Source: a virus. From it: a DNA stretch of 33,827 nt. The notes below the pieces were generated by a model, which did no database searches, was not told the DNA's origin, and was given only the letters and a program-made list of their open reading frames with translations. Shown here piece after piece: positions 15,667 to 23,151 of this stretch. Location: IMG/VR virus record IMGVR_UViG_3300042526_000622, positions 1 to 33,827 of that record; one strand, 5' to 3'. Made by a program: the position numbers and the translations under genes. The stretch's first letter is position 1. The number at the start of each line of letters is the position of its first letter.

Positions 15667-15986
15667 TAGTTCACCAGCTCCACGCAGTCCACCTGCAAAG
15701 TGTGGTCGCCTTCATCAACATTAATGATGCTGGCAATATTAAAGATTCTTGCATCCATTTTGATCCGGTGGCCATGCTCCAAACCAGCAAACCATCTGAG
15801 GGTAATCCGGTGGGATAGTTCTGGCCTGACCGATTTAGCGTAAAAACCTTCTCTGGATGTCAGTGGAATAATTCCTGCCCATCGTGTTTGGGAGGTGGTC
15901 CAACTCATCACAGGCTGACCCATGGCATCCCTTGTGGATGTCGGTTGCTGAATCTCCACCCTATACTGCAATAGTCCTGGGCGCAT
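15666..15986 (-). CDS. Head closure/head-tail adaptor
   Basis: A 106-residue protein with the pattern of the phage head-tail joining family (SPP1 gp16-like): LQYRVEIQQPTSTRDAMGQP near the N-terminus, W..I.PLTSREGF, then HRITLRWFAGLEHGHRI and a C-terminal VDCVELVN. Members close the portal channel after packaging and form the tail docking surface. Its ATG overlaps the stop of the connector gene (TAATG). Confidence 0.87.
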   Translation of the reverse strand: MRPGLLQYRVEIQQPTSTRDAMGQPVMSWTTSQTRWAGIIPLTSREGFYAKSVRPELSHRITLRWFAGLEHGHRIKMDARIFNIASIINVDEGDHTLQVDCVELVN

Positions 15987-16561
15987 TAGTGGTAGATTCC
16001 TGTGGTGTACTGTTGGATGATAGACTCCACAGCCATTGGAACTTCTTTAAGGTCACCATCTGTGACCGCTGATCGGTTTTCATACAGATGGGCAGCATAG
16101 AATAACATTCCAGATTTCAGCAATTTAGGCACTAGGTTAGCATTGGCATAGCCTGTGGTATAACTGACCTCCACTGCATTTACTACATCTGCAGTGGCTG
16201 GCCATGAATCTCCAAAGGAAGGGGTAATTCTTGCAGGGTTACTGACTAGATCTTCTATCCAATCATCCATTTCCCGCACAATGTTTTTTGAGTCTGCGTA
16301 ACTGATATCTTGTACGGACTGAACTGGGCCTTTAGGCAGATAAATGATGTCATCGAAATAATCCAAAGCCAGCAGCATTGTTTGACTGGCTATGGATATC
16401 TCGCACTGCGATTCAAAGTACATCCTTGCACTTGTAATGCAGCTATTAAGCAAAGCATCATCAAAACTACCATCAATCCTTAGATGGTTTTTTAGTTCTG
16501 ACAGTGTCAGAGGTTCGGTTGTCGGTTGTGTCACTACCTGCGTTCGACCCTTGATTTCCAT
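15986..16561 (-). CDS. Head-tail connector (gp6-like)
   Basis: A 191-residue protein from the ATG at 16561, chosen because GAGGT lies eight bases upstream; the longer frame to 16675 lacks support. It reads LTLSELKNHLRIDGSFDDALL, the usual start of gp6-like connectors (here quoted as LTLSELKNHLRID then DDALL), then ARMYFESQC and IIYLPKGPVQSV, and ends with a helical region. Members form a ring below the portal. Its first 89 bases overlap the end of the gene at 16473..16739 in another frame, a large overlap for this genome. Confidence 0.85.
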   Translation of the reverse strand: MEIKGRTQVVTQPTTEPLTLSELKNHLRIDGSFDDALLNSCITSARMYFESQCEISIASQTMLLALDYFDDIIYLPKGPVQSVQDISYADSKNIVREMDDWIEDLVSNPARITPSFGDSWPATADVVNAVEVSYTTGYANANLVPKLLKSGMLFYAAHLYENRSAVTDGDLKEVPMAVESIIQQYTTGIYH

Positions 16562-16739
16562 TTTTTCGTACCTCAGGTATGACTTTTGAACTAGCCTTTT
16601 CAGTTGCTGCTGGTGAGGCAGGACTGGCATAACCAATCCTGCACCACTCAGAAGCGACATCGTCTGGGAGATCAACCACCTGTCTGTCTTGGAATGATTT
16701 TCCCAATCCAGACAGGTTTTTTAAAATAGTTACTAGCAT
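16473..16739 (-). CDS. Small capsid-adjacent protein
   Basis: An 88-residue protein. Its ATG overlaps the capsid stop (TAATG). The N-terminal 40 residues (ILKNLSGLGKSFQDRQVVDL, then PDDVASEWCRIGYA) follow a pattern I have seen in small phage proteins encoded after the capsid gene. The last 45 residues are Ser/Thr/Lys/Asn-rich and look disordered; they are encoded where the connector gene overlaps. It may be a minor head or decoration protein; function unproven. Confidence 0.7.
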   Translation of the reverse strand: MLVTILKNLSGLGKSFQDRQVVDLPDDVASEWCRIGYASPASPAATEKASSKVIPEVRKNGNQGSNAGSDTTDNRTSDTVRTKKPSKD

Positions 16740-18061
16740 TAGGAAGCCGCCATAATTAAATGTTTAACAGGGTTATAAGTGGTTGCATTAGCTGTTAGCA
16801 ACAATCCACTGGACCTTGCAATAGCTACCCAGCCGATTTGGCCGGAAGTCGCATAGGTTTCAGATTGTCGAACAATGGTGATACCACCATCACCTGCAAC
16901 ATCACGCACAAAGTACTTGCTAAAATCACCAAACAACAGGACTTTGCCAGCAGCAGATAGGCTAGATGCCATGTTGGAATTGAGGGTCACAGGATAACCC
17001 ATGATGGTTGGCACCCTTGCTTCTGCACCAGAATAGTTCTGGGAAAATACAGGAGTACCGCTAGTGTCCTTCAATTTAGCAATGGCTGCCAAAACAGAAG
17101 GGTGACACATGAAACCAACATTGCCAGTGGTCTTATATGCCTGGTCTACAGAGAACACCAAATCAATAATGTCATCAATAGTGATGGCATTGGTTGCAGC
17201 AGCAGTTTTACCTGCAGCACTACCAACCACAATACCTTGGGGCTGGGATGATCCAGTACCAGTTGTGAATAAGCTTTCCTGAATTCTCCCGATCCTAATC
17301 CCGGCTTGTTCAGCAACAAGGCTTTCCACATCAATGAGGGCATCTTGCATGAGTTCATAACTGGTCAGAACCTGACCGGATGAAAACTTATAAGCTGCCA
17401 TGGTTTTGTTAGTGAAAGTCAAAGCTACTTCCGAGATGGAACCATTTTCTGCAATCAGGGTTCCAGCGTTGCTGGTGTCATCAAGGCATGGCATTTGAAT
17501 GTTACTACCATTGCTGGTGCTGATTACAGTTGCTACCTGACGGACAGCATTATAATCGCGCATAGCTTGCGTAAGGGTGCCATAGAATTCATCATTAACC
17601 AAGGCACCACCGATGCCAGTAGAACCAACACCTTGGGCACGAGCTTCAAGATTGAGTTCGTTGCTATTAAGGTCTAGTCCAATTTCATTTGCTGCAGCAG
17701 CAAATTCAGACCTGAAACCCCTGGTACCTCTAAGGAACCAACCACGCACAGCATTGGCTTTGGTTCTCTTGGATTTTTTATCAGAAAGATCAGCAACAAA
17801 GTTTGGAGCTGCAATAGGTGCAGATTTTCTTACACTGCGTTTGACAGCTTCCAGCTTTTCGGAATTTTGTTGGATGGATGCACTGCCAGCAGCATTGTCT
17901 TCTAGGACTGCAAGTCTGATATCGATATCTGCTACAGATGCTGCAAGATTATCAAAGGAAGTTTGTTCTTCTGGGGTCAATGCCCTAGATGCCATGGCTT
18001 CCATGGAGTTGACCTTTTCGATGCGATCAAGCTGCAAAGCTTTGATTTCTGAAATACTCAT
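16739..18061 (-). CDS. Major capsid protein, HK97 fold
   Basis: A 440-residue protein starting at the ATG at 18061, with AAGGA at good spacing upstream. Residues 1-105 are a helical, charged region (SISEIKALQLDRIEKVNSME) that matches the scaffolding delta domain usually removed by the prohead protease. From about residue 130 it has the Phage_capsid pattern: GGALVNDEFYGTLTQAM, RQVATVISTS, FSSGQVLTSYELMQDA, GTGSSQPQGIV, and near the end FGDFSKYFVRD and WVAIARSSG. It forms the icosahedral shell. It is preceded by a long structured leader. Confidence 0.95.
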   Translation of the reverse strand: MSISEIKALQLDRIEKVNSMEAMASRALTPEEQTSFDNLAASVADIDIRLAVLEDNAAGSASIQQNSEKLEAVKRSVRKSAPIAAPNFVADLSDKKSKRTKANAVRGWFLRGTRGFRSEFAAAANEIGLDLNSNELNLEARAQGVGSTGIGGALVNDEFYGTLTQAMRDYNAVRQVATVISTSNGSNIQMPCLDDTSNAGTLIAENGSISEVALTFTNKTMAAYKFSSGQVLTSYELMQDALIDVESLVAEQAGIRIGRIQESLFTTGTGSSQPQGIVVGSAAGKTAAATNAITIDDIIDLVFSVDQAYKTTGNVGFMCHPSVLAAIAKLKDTSGTPVFSQNYSGAEARVPTIMGYPVTLNSNMASSLSAAGKVLLFGDFSKYFVRDVAGDGGITIVRQSETYATSGQIGWVAIARSSGLLLTANATTYNPVKHLIMAAS

Positions 18062-18196
18062 AAGTATTGTTCCTTGAAAAGATTTCTTCAAGGTGCCCGC
18101 TCAACGCAGTGGCACCATGCCGGAATGCTCCGGTGGCCACCATGCGTAAATACTGCAGGGCTACACCCATTTTTACATGGGTTTAAAATGTGTCAA
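18062..18196 (-). promoter_or_regulatory. Structured leader of the capsid operon
   Basis: Several inverted repeats precede the capsid gene. The arms at 18072..18078 and 18087..18093 form a perfect 7-bp hairpin whose proximal arm contains the capsid Shine-Dalgarno AAGG. Further arms are 18092..18097 with 18111..18116, 18120..18124 with 18129..18133, the palindrome GGTGGCCACC at 18132..18141, and 18165..18170 with 18177..18182. TTGACA (coding strand) lies at 18191..18196 with only a weak -10 after it. This suggests a start of transcription and translational control here, not a simple spacer. Confidence 0.5.
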
Positions 18197-18349
18197 ACTG
18201 TAGGGAATGATGAAAAACAGCGCATGCTGAATGGCTATGTTTATAGCGTTTATGCTTTTGCTCACGAAACAGATTGCGTTATCAAATCTAGGTTGCTACT
18301 AGCCTGAGATATGGATGGGTTGAGGCTTCATGTTGTAGCGTGACTACAA
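18197..18349. other. Non-coding stretch between capsid leader and terminator
   Basis: No gene is supported on either strand. A plus-strand open frame (18074..18307) crosses it but has no family pattern and lies opposite to every other gene. The only clear element is a 17-base dyad (TTGTAG, five bases, CTACAA) at 18333..18349 next to the terminator T-run, which could be an operator. Confidence 0.5.
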
Positions 18350-18382
18350 TAAAAAAAAGCCCCTAGGGATTAGCTAGGGGCT
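18350..18382 (-). terminator. Rho-independent terminator
   Basis: On the coding strand a perfect 9-bp stem (AGCCCCTAG with CTAGGGGCT, arms 18374..18382 and 18358..18366, 7-base loop) is followed by eight T. It lies 17 bases after the ribbon-helix-helix gene and ends that transcript before the capsid leader. Confidence 0.92.
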
Positions 18383-18398
18383 AGTAGTGGATGGGTGA

Positions 18399-18566
18399 TT
18401 ACTTTTTTAATTTGAAACTAGCCACAGCAGCGATCAATGAAAACTTTATGGCTAGGGTTTTATTAGGCAAACCAAACTTTTCCATAATCTGCCTGATCAA
18501 TTCGTTGTCCCCTTCTGTTAACCTAAAGGACTGCCTAGGGGTATTACCCTTGGGTTCTGGTTTCAT
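18399..18566 (-). CDS. Ribbon-helix-helix DNA-binding protein (Arc/CopG type)
   Basis: A 55-residue protein too short for many gene finders: MKPEPKGNTPRQSFRLTEGD continuing NELIRQIMEKFGLPNK and ending KLKK. The beta strand RQSFRL, helix A (DNELIRQIMEKFG) and helix B (NKTLAIKFSLIAAVASF) fit the Arc/MetJ/CopG fold, which binds DNA as a dimer through the paired strand. The ATG overlaps the upstream stop as TAATG. It is followed directly by a strong terminator. Operator-like palindromes lie in the promoter before its operon, so autoregulation is likely; it could be an antitoxin-type or phage repressor. Confidence 0.75.
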   Translation of the reverse strand: MKPEPKGNTPRQSFRLTEGDNELIRQIMEKFGLPNKTLAIKFSLIAAVASFKLKK

Positions 18567-18778
18567 TATTTGGTCACCTCTGGCTCTATCAGAAAATAGA
18601 AACTTTCAAGGCTATTGAGCATCTCAACAAACGCAGTGGCATCTTCACCCCATGCTGGAAAATATTTGTGATCTCGGATAGCATTTGTTATCTCATCAAT
18701 AACATCACTGGTTTCATCCTCACCAACTCGTTCTGACACCCACAAGCGCAAATCAGTAACAGTCGTAAAAATCTTCAT
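18566..18778 (-). CDS. 70-residue protein paired with ribbon-helix-helix gene
   Basis: I do not recognise this acidic, helical protein (KIFTTVTDLRLWVSERVGED, later KYFPAWGEDATAFVEMLNSL). It starts the two-gene operon driven by the promoter at 18830..18858 and is coupled to the DNA-binding partner by a one-base start/stop overlap. The order unknown-then-RHH resembles some toxin-antitoxin operons (usually antitoxin first, so reversed), but no toxin family motif is present. A partner that modulates the repressor, or a small anti-host or immunity protein, is equally possible. Confidence 0.7.
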   Translation of the reverse strand: MKIFTTVTDLRLWVSERVGEDETSDVIDEITNAIRDHKYFPAWGEDATAFVEMLNSLESFYFLIEPEVTK

Positions 18779-18796
18779 GCCTATAACCCTTTGTGT

Positions 18797-18819
18797 TTGG
18801 CTAACCGAATTGGTTAACC
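18797..18819. promoter_or_regulatory. Direct repeats in 5' leader of the RHH operon
   Basis: TTGGCTAACC at 18797..18806 and TTGGTTAACC at 18810..18819 differ at one base and are 13 bases apart. They lie between the -10 region and the start at 18778, a place where a repressor would block transcription. GGTTAACC in the second copy is itself palindromic. Confidence 0.5.
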
Positions 18820-18829
18820 TTATACCTAT

Positions 18830-18862
18830 AGTTTATAATGTGTCACGACAACTGTCAAGACA
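18830..18862 (-). promoter_or_regulatory. Sigma-70-like promoter with tandem palindromic operators
   Basis: On the coding strand TTGACA (18858..18853) is followed after 17 bases by TAAACT (18835..18830), with an alternative TATAAA two bases upstream. Two 10-base palindromes of form TGTCnnGACA at 18841..18850 and 18853..18862 are 12 bases apart; one covers the -35 box and the other the spacer. This is a typical layout for a repressed promoter and drives the 70-residue/RHH operon. Confidence 0.7.
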
Positions 18863-18899
18863 ACCTAGGAAGATTTATTAAATAAAATAGCATTACTGT

Positions 18900-19349
18900 C
18901 TAGTTTGGAACAAGAAACCATTGGCCAGTCAGGATGACAGGACTGCCATCTTCCCGCATTGCTGTGCCTTTAATTGTTTCTTTTTGGTATTCATGTGCCC
19001 CAACAGTAAACTGGATTTTGTCATTATTTTTCCATTTACCCTGATATATTTTTTCCGTAACTTTTGTTCCATCATCTCGGTAAAAAGTTGCTTCTACACT
19101 AACATCATTAAGATTTTGGTTTGTATTATTTCTAATTCTGAAACGATCTTTCTTAAAGAAGCTATCATCCCTGTTAAACCATTCTGCTTCAAATTCTGAG
19201 AAGGTATTTTTAGTAGCTTCTTGGGCAACACTATCTGCTTTTTTGTTACCTGAGGGCCACGGAAATAAAATTAGCCCAGTAATTAGACAGGCAGCAATAG
19301 CACTAACATACCAATTGTTAATCAAAACAGGCGCATCTTTATTATCCAT
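18900..19349 (-). CDS. Membrane-anchored exported protein, accessory
   Basis: A 149-residue protein from the ATG at 19349, which has AGGA seven bases upstream; an in-frame start at 19382 is less likely. Residues 10-32 form one membrane span (WYVSAIAACLITGLILFPW). The remainder is an exported beta-rich domain: RIRNNTNQNLNDVSVEATFY with following YRDDGTKV, as in FxLYD-type domains of secreted bacterial proteins. It interrupts the protease-capsid gene pair, which suggests an accessory (moron) gene. Surface modification or superinfection exclusion is a reasonable guess but unproven. Confidence 0.7.
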   Translation of the reverse strand: MDNKDAPVLINNWYVSAIAACLITGLILFPWPSGNKKADSVAQEATKNTFSEFEAEWFNRDDSFFKKDRFRIRNNTNQNLNDVSVEATFYRDDGTKVTEKIYQGKWKNNDKIQFTVGAHEYQKETIKGTAMREDGSPVILTGQWFLVPN

Positions 19350-19411
19350 GGTTCCATCCTCATGAAAGAGTAATGAAACCATGCTATCAGATCACTTTTG
19401 GGATACCAAGA

Positions 19412-19981
19412 TTATTTTACTTTTAACAGGCTTACCAGATTTATTCTTCTTTGAATCTCTGATTCCTGCTCCTGTTTTTGTGCTAAGAAACTTGACAGAC
19501 TTCTTAAGCCTATTTCAGTATTTAAATAGGCTGGATAAGTTACTGCTGACACATCATGAAGGTCTACATCGAGCAGGGTTCTAATATTCTTTTCCCCCTC
19601 TTTATCCCATGCATCCTTCTTGGTGATGAATGCAAAACTCATCTGGGTAACATCTCCCCTAGACATGCTAACCATTAAATCCCTTGCATAGCTGGTGTCC
19701 GGTGGAGTAATTTCTACAAGCAGACCTTCAGAATCCACTGAAAGATTAAGAGTGCCACTGGTGGACCTACCTAGGATTAGGTTCTGATCATGGTTAATAA
19801 GTGCGCGAACATCTGCACCCTGTGCCAGTGATCGGGTAAAAGCTTTGGGGTCAATCTGTTCTAGGAATCCACCCAAGTCCTGAGATCGGTTAGGGCTGAA
19901 CTTGGCAGCATAACCCACCAGTTTTTTCCCATCCGCTTCAACTCGGAATTCTGTGGTGAATCGTGTTTCTAGTTTAACCAT
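19412..19981 (-). CDS. Prohead protease (HK97 type, U35)
   Basis: A 189-residue protease. His64 lies in ALINHDQNLILGR and Ser115 in VTQMSFAF, the conserved pair of the family; LHDVSAVTYPAY at about residues 141-152 carries the usual acidic residue and SAVTxPAY signature. It should cleave the scaffolding N-terminus of the capsid protein during head maturation. It overlaps the end of the portal gene by 13 bases. In most HK97-like phages the capsid gene follows at once; here an accessory cassette of about 1.3 kb separates them. Confidence 0.92.
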   Translation of the reverse strand: MVKLETRFTTEFRVEADGKKLVGYAAKFSPNRSQDLGGFLEQIDPKAFTRSLAQGADVRALINHDQNLILGRSTSGTLNLSVDSEGLLVEITPPDTSYARDLMVSMSRGDVTQMSFAFITKKDAWDKEGEKNIRTLLDVDLHDVSAVTYPAYLNTEIGLRSLSSFLAQKQEQESEIQRRINLVSLLKVK

Positions 19982-21600
19982 GATGTTTTCTCCCAGTTAG
20001 CTTTGGTATCGATCCAGTTTTCTAATTTAGCATCGGCCAAAAGTTTTAGATTTCTTGGGGTGGCACTTCCTGCAAGATCCAACCATTCAGCCTTCAATGC
20101 TTCACAGTGATCTGCAGCAGCTCGGACACCACCACCCGATTCCGGCTGAATGAATTCAAGGACAGGTTCCAAAATAATCTGGACCCTCTCTTGATGGGCT
20201 TCCAAAAACTTTTCTAAGGATGGTATGAATTCCCCAGGCTTATTAGAAATCCGGCCAAGATGATTGGCTTCAATCTTGCGGATTTGTTTCCTTGCAGCTT
20301 CCAACAGTTTGGCAAAGCCAAAGGTATTTTGTTGGGGTGCAGGTGCTGGATCGGGCAGGGGTGGGGTTGGCATCTGTCCTAAAGTTTTTGCCTGATCTAC
20401 TGCTGCTGGTGTTTGCCCTGGTCCAAAGGCAGGGTCCATGTTTTTTGGAATCATGTAGGCATCACCACCTTCAAATGGTGGTAGGTTCTCCAATGCTCTC
20501 ACATCATTTCTAGATAACCATCCCCAACTAAGCGCACTAGCATAAAATGCTGATCTGCCTGCAGTGTCACCCCTTAGCAATGCATCTTGATTATGTTCAG
20601 CATAAAGTTGGTCAAGGCTACTAATCAACTTGAAGTTGATTTCCTGTTCCCACCTAATCAACCAAGGGCGCAAAGTTTCCTGAAGGAATGCTAGGTTATC
20701 CTGCTCTAGACTACTGTAAGTTCCTGCGCCTGCACCAATTTTGCTGGCTGGAATCTTAAACCATCGTGCCACTTCTTGAAGTTGAAAAGATCTACTGGCT
20801 ATCCACTGGGCATCGTCTGGTGGGGTTCCGATTGTTTGGTAGGTTACACCATTCTGAAGTATGGCTACTCGATGTGCATTTTTTACAGTCGCATGCATAT
20901 CTTCCCATGATTTACGCATGTTCTGGATAGCTTCTGAATTTAGTTTCCCTGGTACCGAGATGACCCCAGCAGGTTTGCCACCCTGACCAAAGAAGGTTGA
21001 TCCGAATTCTTCAACAGCCATTCCAAGACCGATTGAATTTTTAGCCTGGGCAATTACTGAATAGCCTTTGACACCATCAAAAGACAGGCCTTTGATATGC
21101 AAAATCTCAGTGGTCAGAAAGATTACTGATCCGTATTTGTAATACAGTTCGCCTTTTTCATCACGCACAGGTTCCACAAGTGATGGATCCATTGGCCAAA
21201 GTTGTTGCACTCTGCCAGTGTTTTTATCCCTAACAATTTCTGCATAGCCATTACCCCAAACGAGCGCATGCCCCATGAGGGTTTCACGAAAAGTTAAGGC
21301 AGACATCTCTGGGTTTGGTTGGTCATGAAGGATTCGATAAAGTGGATGATCATTAGCCTTTGACCTTGAACCATCATGACCCCTTCTAAATACTTGCAAG
21401 GGCAGACTGGCTACACCTTCAGAGATTGCCCGAACTGCTGCCCACACTGCGCTGTAGGTAAGGGCTGAAGCTTGATTAACATTCTGGCCAGTAGTGCTTA
21501 TGCCTGTGTAGGTCCATGATCCTGAATCACTAATCAAACTATATCCAGCAAGTTTGTTTACAGTGTTTGCAAATAGGGATCTTAGGGATTTAAATGGCAT
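19969..21600 (-). CDS. Portal protein (HK97 family)
   Basis: A 543-residue portal. Family signatures include ALTYSAVWAAVRAISEGVAS near residue 50, LPLQVFRR, HPLYRILHDQPNPEMSAL, then VWGNGYAEIVRD, and VARWFKIPASKIGAG. The Pro-rich region around residues 410-425 (PTPPLPDPAPAPQQ) leads into a longer C-terminal helical domain. Twelve copies form the channel through which DNA enters the head and to which TerL docks. It sits three bases after the terminase large subunit gene. Confidence 0.93.
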   Translation of the reverse strand: MPFKSLRSLFANTVNKLAGYSLISDSGSWTYTGISTTGQNVNQASALTYSAVWAAVRAISEGVASLPLQVFRRGHDGSRSKANDHPLYRILHDQPNPEMSALTFRETLMGHALVWGNGYAEIVRDKNTGRVQQLWPMDPSLVEPVRDEKGELYYKYGSVIFLTTEILHIKGLSFDGVKGYSVIAQAKNSIGLGMAVEEFGSTFFGQGGKPAGVISVPGKLNSEAIQNMRKSWEDMHATVKNAHRVAILQNGVTYQTIGTPPDDAQWIASRSFQLQEVARWFKIPASKIGAGAGTYSSLEQDNLAFLQETLRPWLIRWEQEINFKLISSLDQLYAEHNQDALLRGDTAGRSAFYASALSWGWLSRNDVRALENLPPFEGGDAYMIPKNMDPAFGPGQTPAAVDQAKTLGQMPTPPLPDPAPAPQQNTFGFAKLLEAARKQIRKIEANHLGRISNKPGEFIPSLEKFLEAHQERVQIILEPVLEFIQPESGGGVRAAADHCEALKAEWLDLAGSATPRNLKLLADAKLENWIDTKANWEKTSWLN

Positions 21601-21603
21601 GAT

Positions 21604-23151
21604 TTACAGGAATTCTATCCCTGCTCCTGTGGTTTCAGTGTGTGTTTCAGCTCCTGCCGTAACCATCCACCTGCCTAGCCCCATGACTAAAGCTATAATC
21701 CCATCGATCTTATCACGGCTCTTCTTTTTGGACAATTTGTAGTTATTGTTATCGTCAAGGCTTACTGAGATGTTGCCAAGGTTCCAGCGCAAAACAGGGT
21801 TTCCATCGTGTGAAATCTGCTTGGCTAGTATCCATTCCTCTAATTTTTTGGTGGGTGGTGATAGGTTGGCAGGAGTCTGCCCAAACTTTACCATGCTGAA
21901 ATCATCTGACAGCTCATGAACAATCTGGTCACTGTGCCAAGGGTCGTATGCAATCTCTTGAATCTTGTAGATTTCGCCCAGTGCCATGATATCCCTTTTG
22001 ATCTGCCGATAGTCCACACGATTACCAGGAGTAGCTGTTATTTTTTTAGCCTTAACCCATGGCTTAATTCTGAATCGGTTTAACCTCTCCCGCAGTTTGT
22101 CGGCTTCTTCAGGTGCCCAGTAGAAGGGCAGAACATAGTGTGGTTCATCTTCATTTTCACTTGGGAAAAAAAGTGTTAGGGCAGTCATATCCATGGTTGC
22201 ACTTAGATCCAATCCTGCCCAGCATTCACGACCAGTAAGATCTGGAGTTGGTATCTGGCATTCATCCCACTTAAGTGGACTGATCCATCTAACATCCGTT
22301 TCAATCCATTGATTTAAATGATCCCTTCTAAAGGCTGCTTCTAGTGCTGGATTATCTTTGCACTCCTGAACCTTCTGGTGAAAGTAAGCTGGCTTAACAG
22401 TGATCCCATAACCAGGGTTAGCTTTCTTCCAAGTTGCTTCAGATGTCCAGTCATCATCCAAATCAGCAGCAAAGATTTTTGCATAGAATGTTTTGTCCTG
22501 AATAGTTCCATCCAACCATTTCATAGCCTGACTGTGCATGTCATGGCAGAAACTAGTTCGATCACTTCCAGCAGTGGTAATCATCACGCAGAGTGGTTGC
22601 CTTCTAGCTAGGGTTCCAGTCATTAGGGTGTCATAAAGTTCGCGCGATTTCTGGGTGTGCAGTTCATCAATCACAATTCCATGAGGGTTACCACCATGGG
22701 CAGTATGTGCATCTGCTGAAATGGACTTATAAAAGCTTTTAGTGTCAGGATAGATGATGGTATTTTTGAATGGTTGCAGTTTAGCAGCTAGTGGTGGGCA
22801 TGCTTCAACCATGTTCTTAGCTGAATCAAAACAGATGTGTGCCTGTTCTCTGGAAGCTGCTGCGGAATAGATCTCTGCGCCTGGTTCACCTTCTATCAAA
22901 AGCCACAATGCAATTGCTGATGCTAGGGTTGTCTTGCCAGCTTTCCTTGGAACTTCCAAGTAGACTTGCCTGATAATCCTGTTTCCATGCTTATCTACTT
23001 TCCCAAACACTTCACGCAGTATTTCCTTTTGCCATTCTTGAAGGGTGAATCTCTTCCCTGACCATTCACCCTTGTGATGTTTCAAGGCTCGTTCGATGAA
23101 TGGAATGATCAATGGATCTGCAGTTTTTTTCTTGGGTTTCTTAATCGCCAT
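21604..23151 (-). CDS. Terminase large subunit
   Basis: A 515-residue packaging motor from the ATG at 23151, which overlaps the TerS stop; an upstream in-frame start at 23172 gives seven extra residues and is less typical. ATPase: Walker A-like PRKAGKTT at 68-75 and Walker B GIVIDELH at 158-165 (Asp162, Glu163). Nuclease: Asp315 in GLDLSATMD, with Asp321 close by, and KSRDKIDGIIAL near the C-terminus giving the last acidic residue. It belongs to the Terminase_1/HK97 type. It cuts concatemers and drives DNA into the prohead. Confidence 0.95.
   Translation of the reverse strand: MAIKKPKKKTADPLIIPFIERALKHHKGEWSGKRFTLQEWQKEILREVFGKVDKHGNRIIRQVYLEVPRKAGKTTLASAIALWLLIEGEPGAEIYSAAASREQAHICFDSAKNMVEACPPLAAKLQPFKNTIIYPDTKSFYKSISADAHTAHGGNPHGIVIDELHTQKSRELYDTLMTGTLARRQPLCVMITTAGSDRTSFCHDMHSQAMKWLDGTIQDKTFYAKIFAADLDDDWTSEATWKKANPGYGITVKPAYFHQKVQECKDNPALEAAFRRDHLNQWIETDVRWISPLKWDECQIPTPDLTGRECWAGLDLSATMDMTALTLFFPSENEDEPHYVLPFYWAPEEADKLRERLNRFRIKPWVKAKKITATPGNRVDYRQIKRDIMALGEIYKIQEIAYDPWHSDQIVHELSDDFSMVKFGQTPANLSPPTKKLEEWILAKQISHDGNPVLRWNLGNISVSLDDNNNYKLSKKKSRDKIDGIIALVMGLGRWMVTAGAETHTETTGAGIEFL

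Noticed and set aside
18074-18307. Plus-strand open frame of 77 codons opposite the capsid leader
   Set aside because: No family pattern, no ribosome-binding site and orientation opposite to every other gene; it overlies inverted repeats of the leader.
18566-18778. Classical toxin-antitoxin system assignment for the 70-residue/RHH pair
   Set aside because: Gene order is reversed and no toxin family motif is visible; kept only as a hypothesis.
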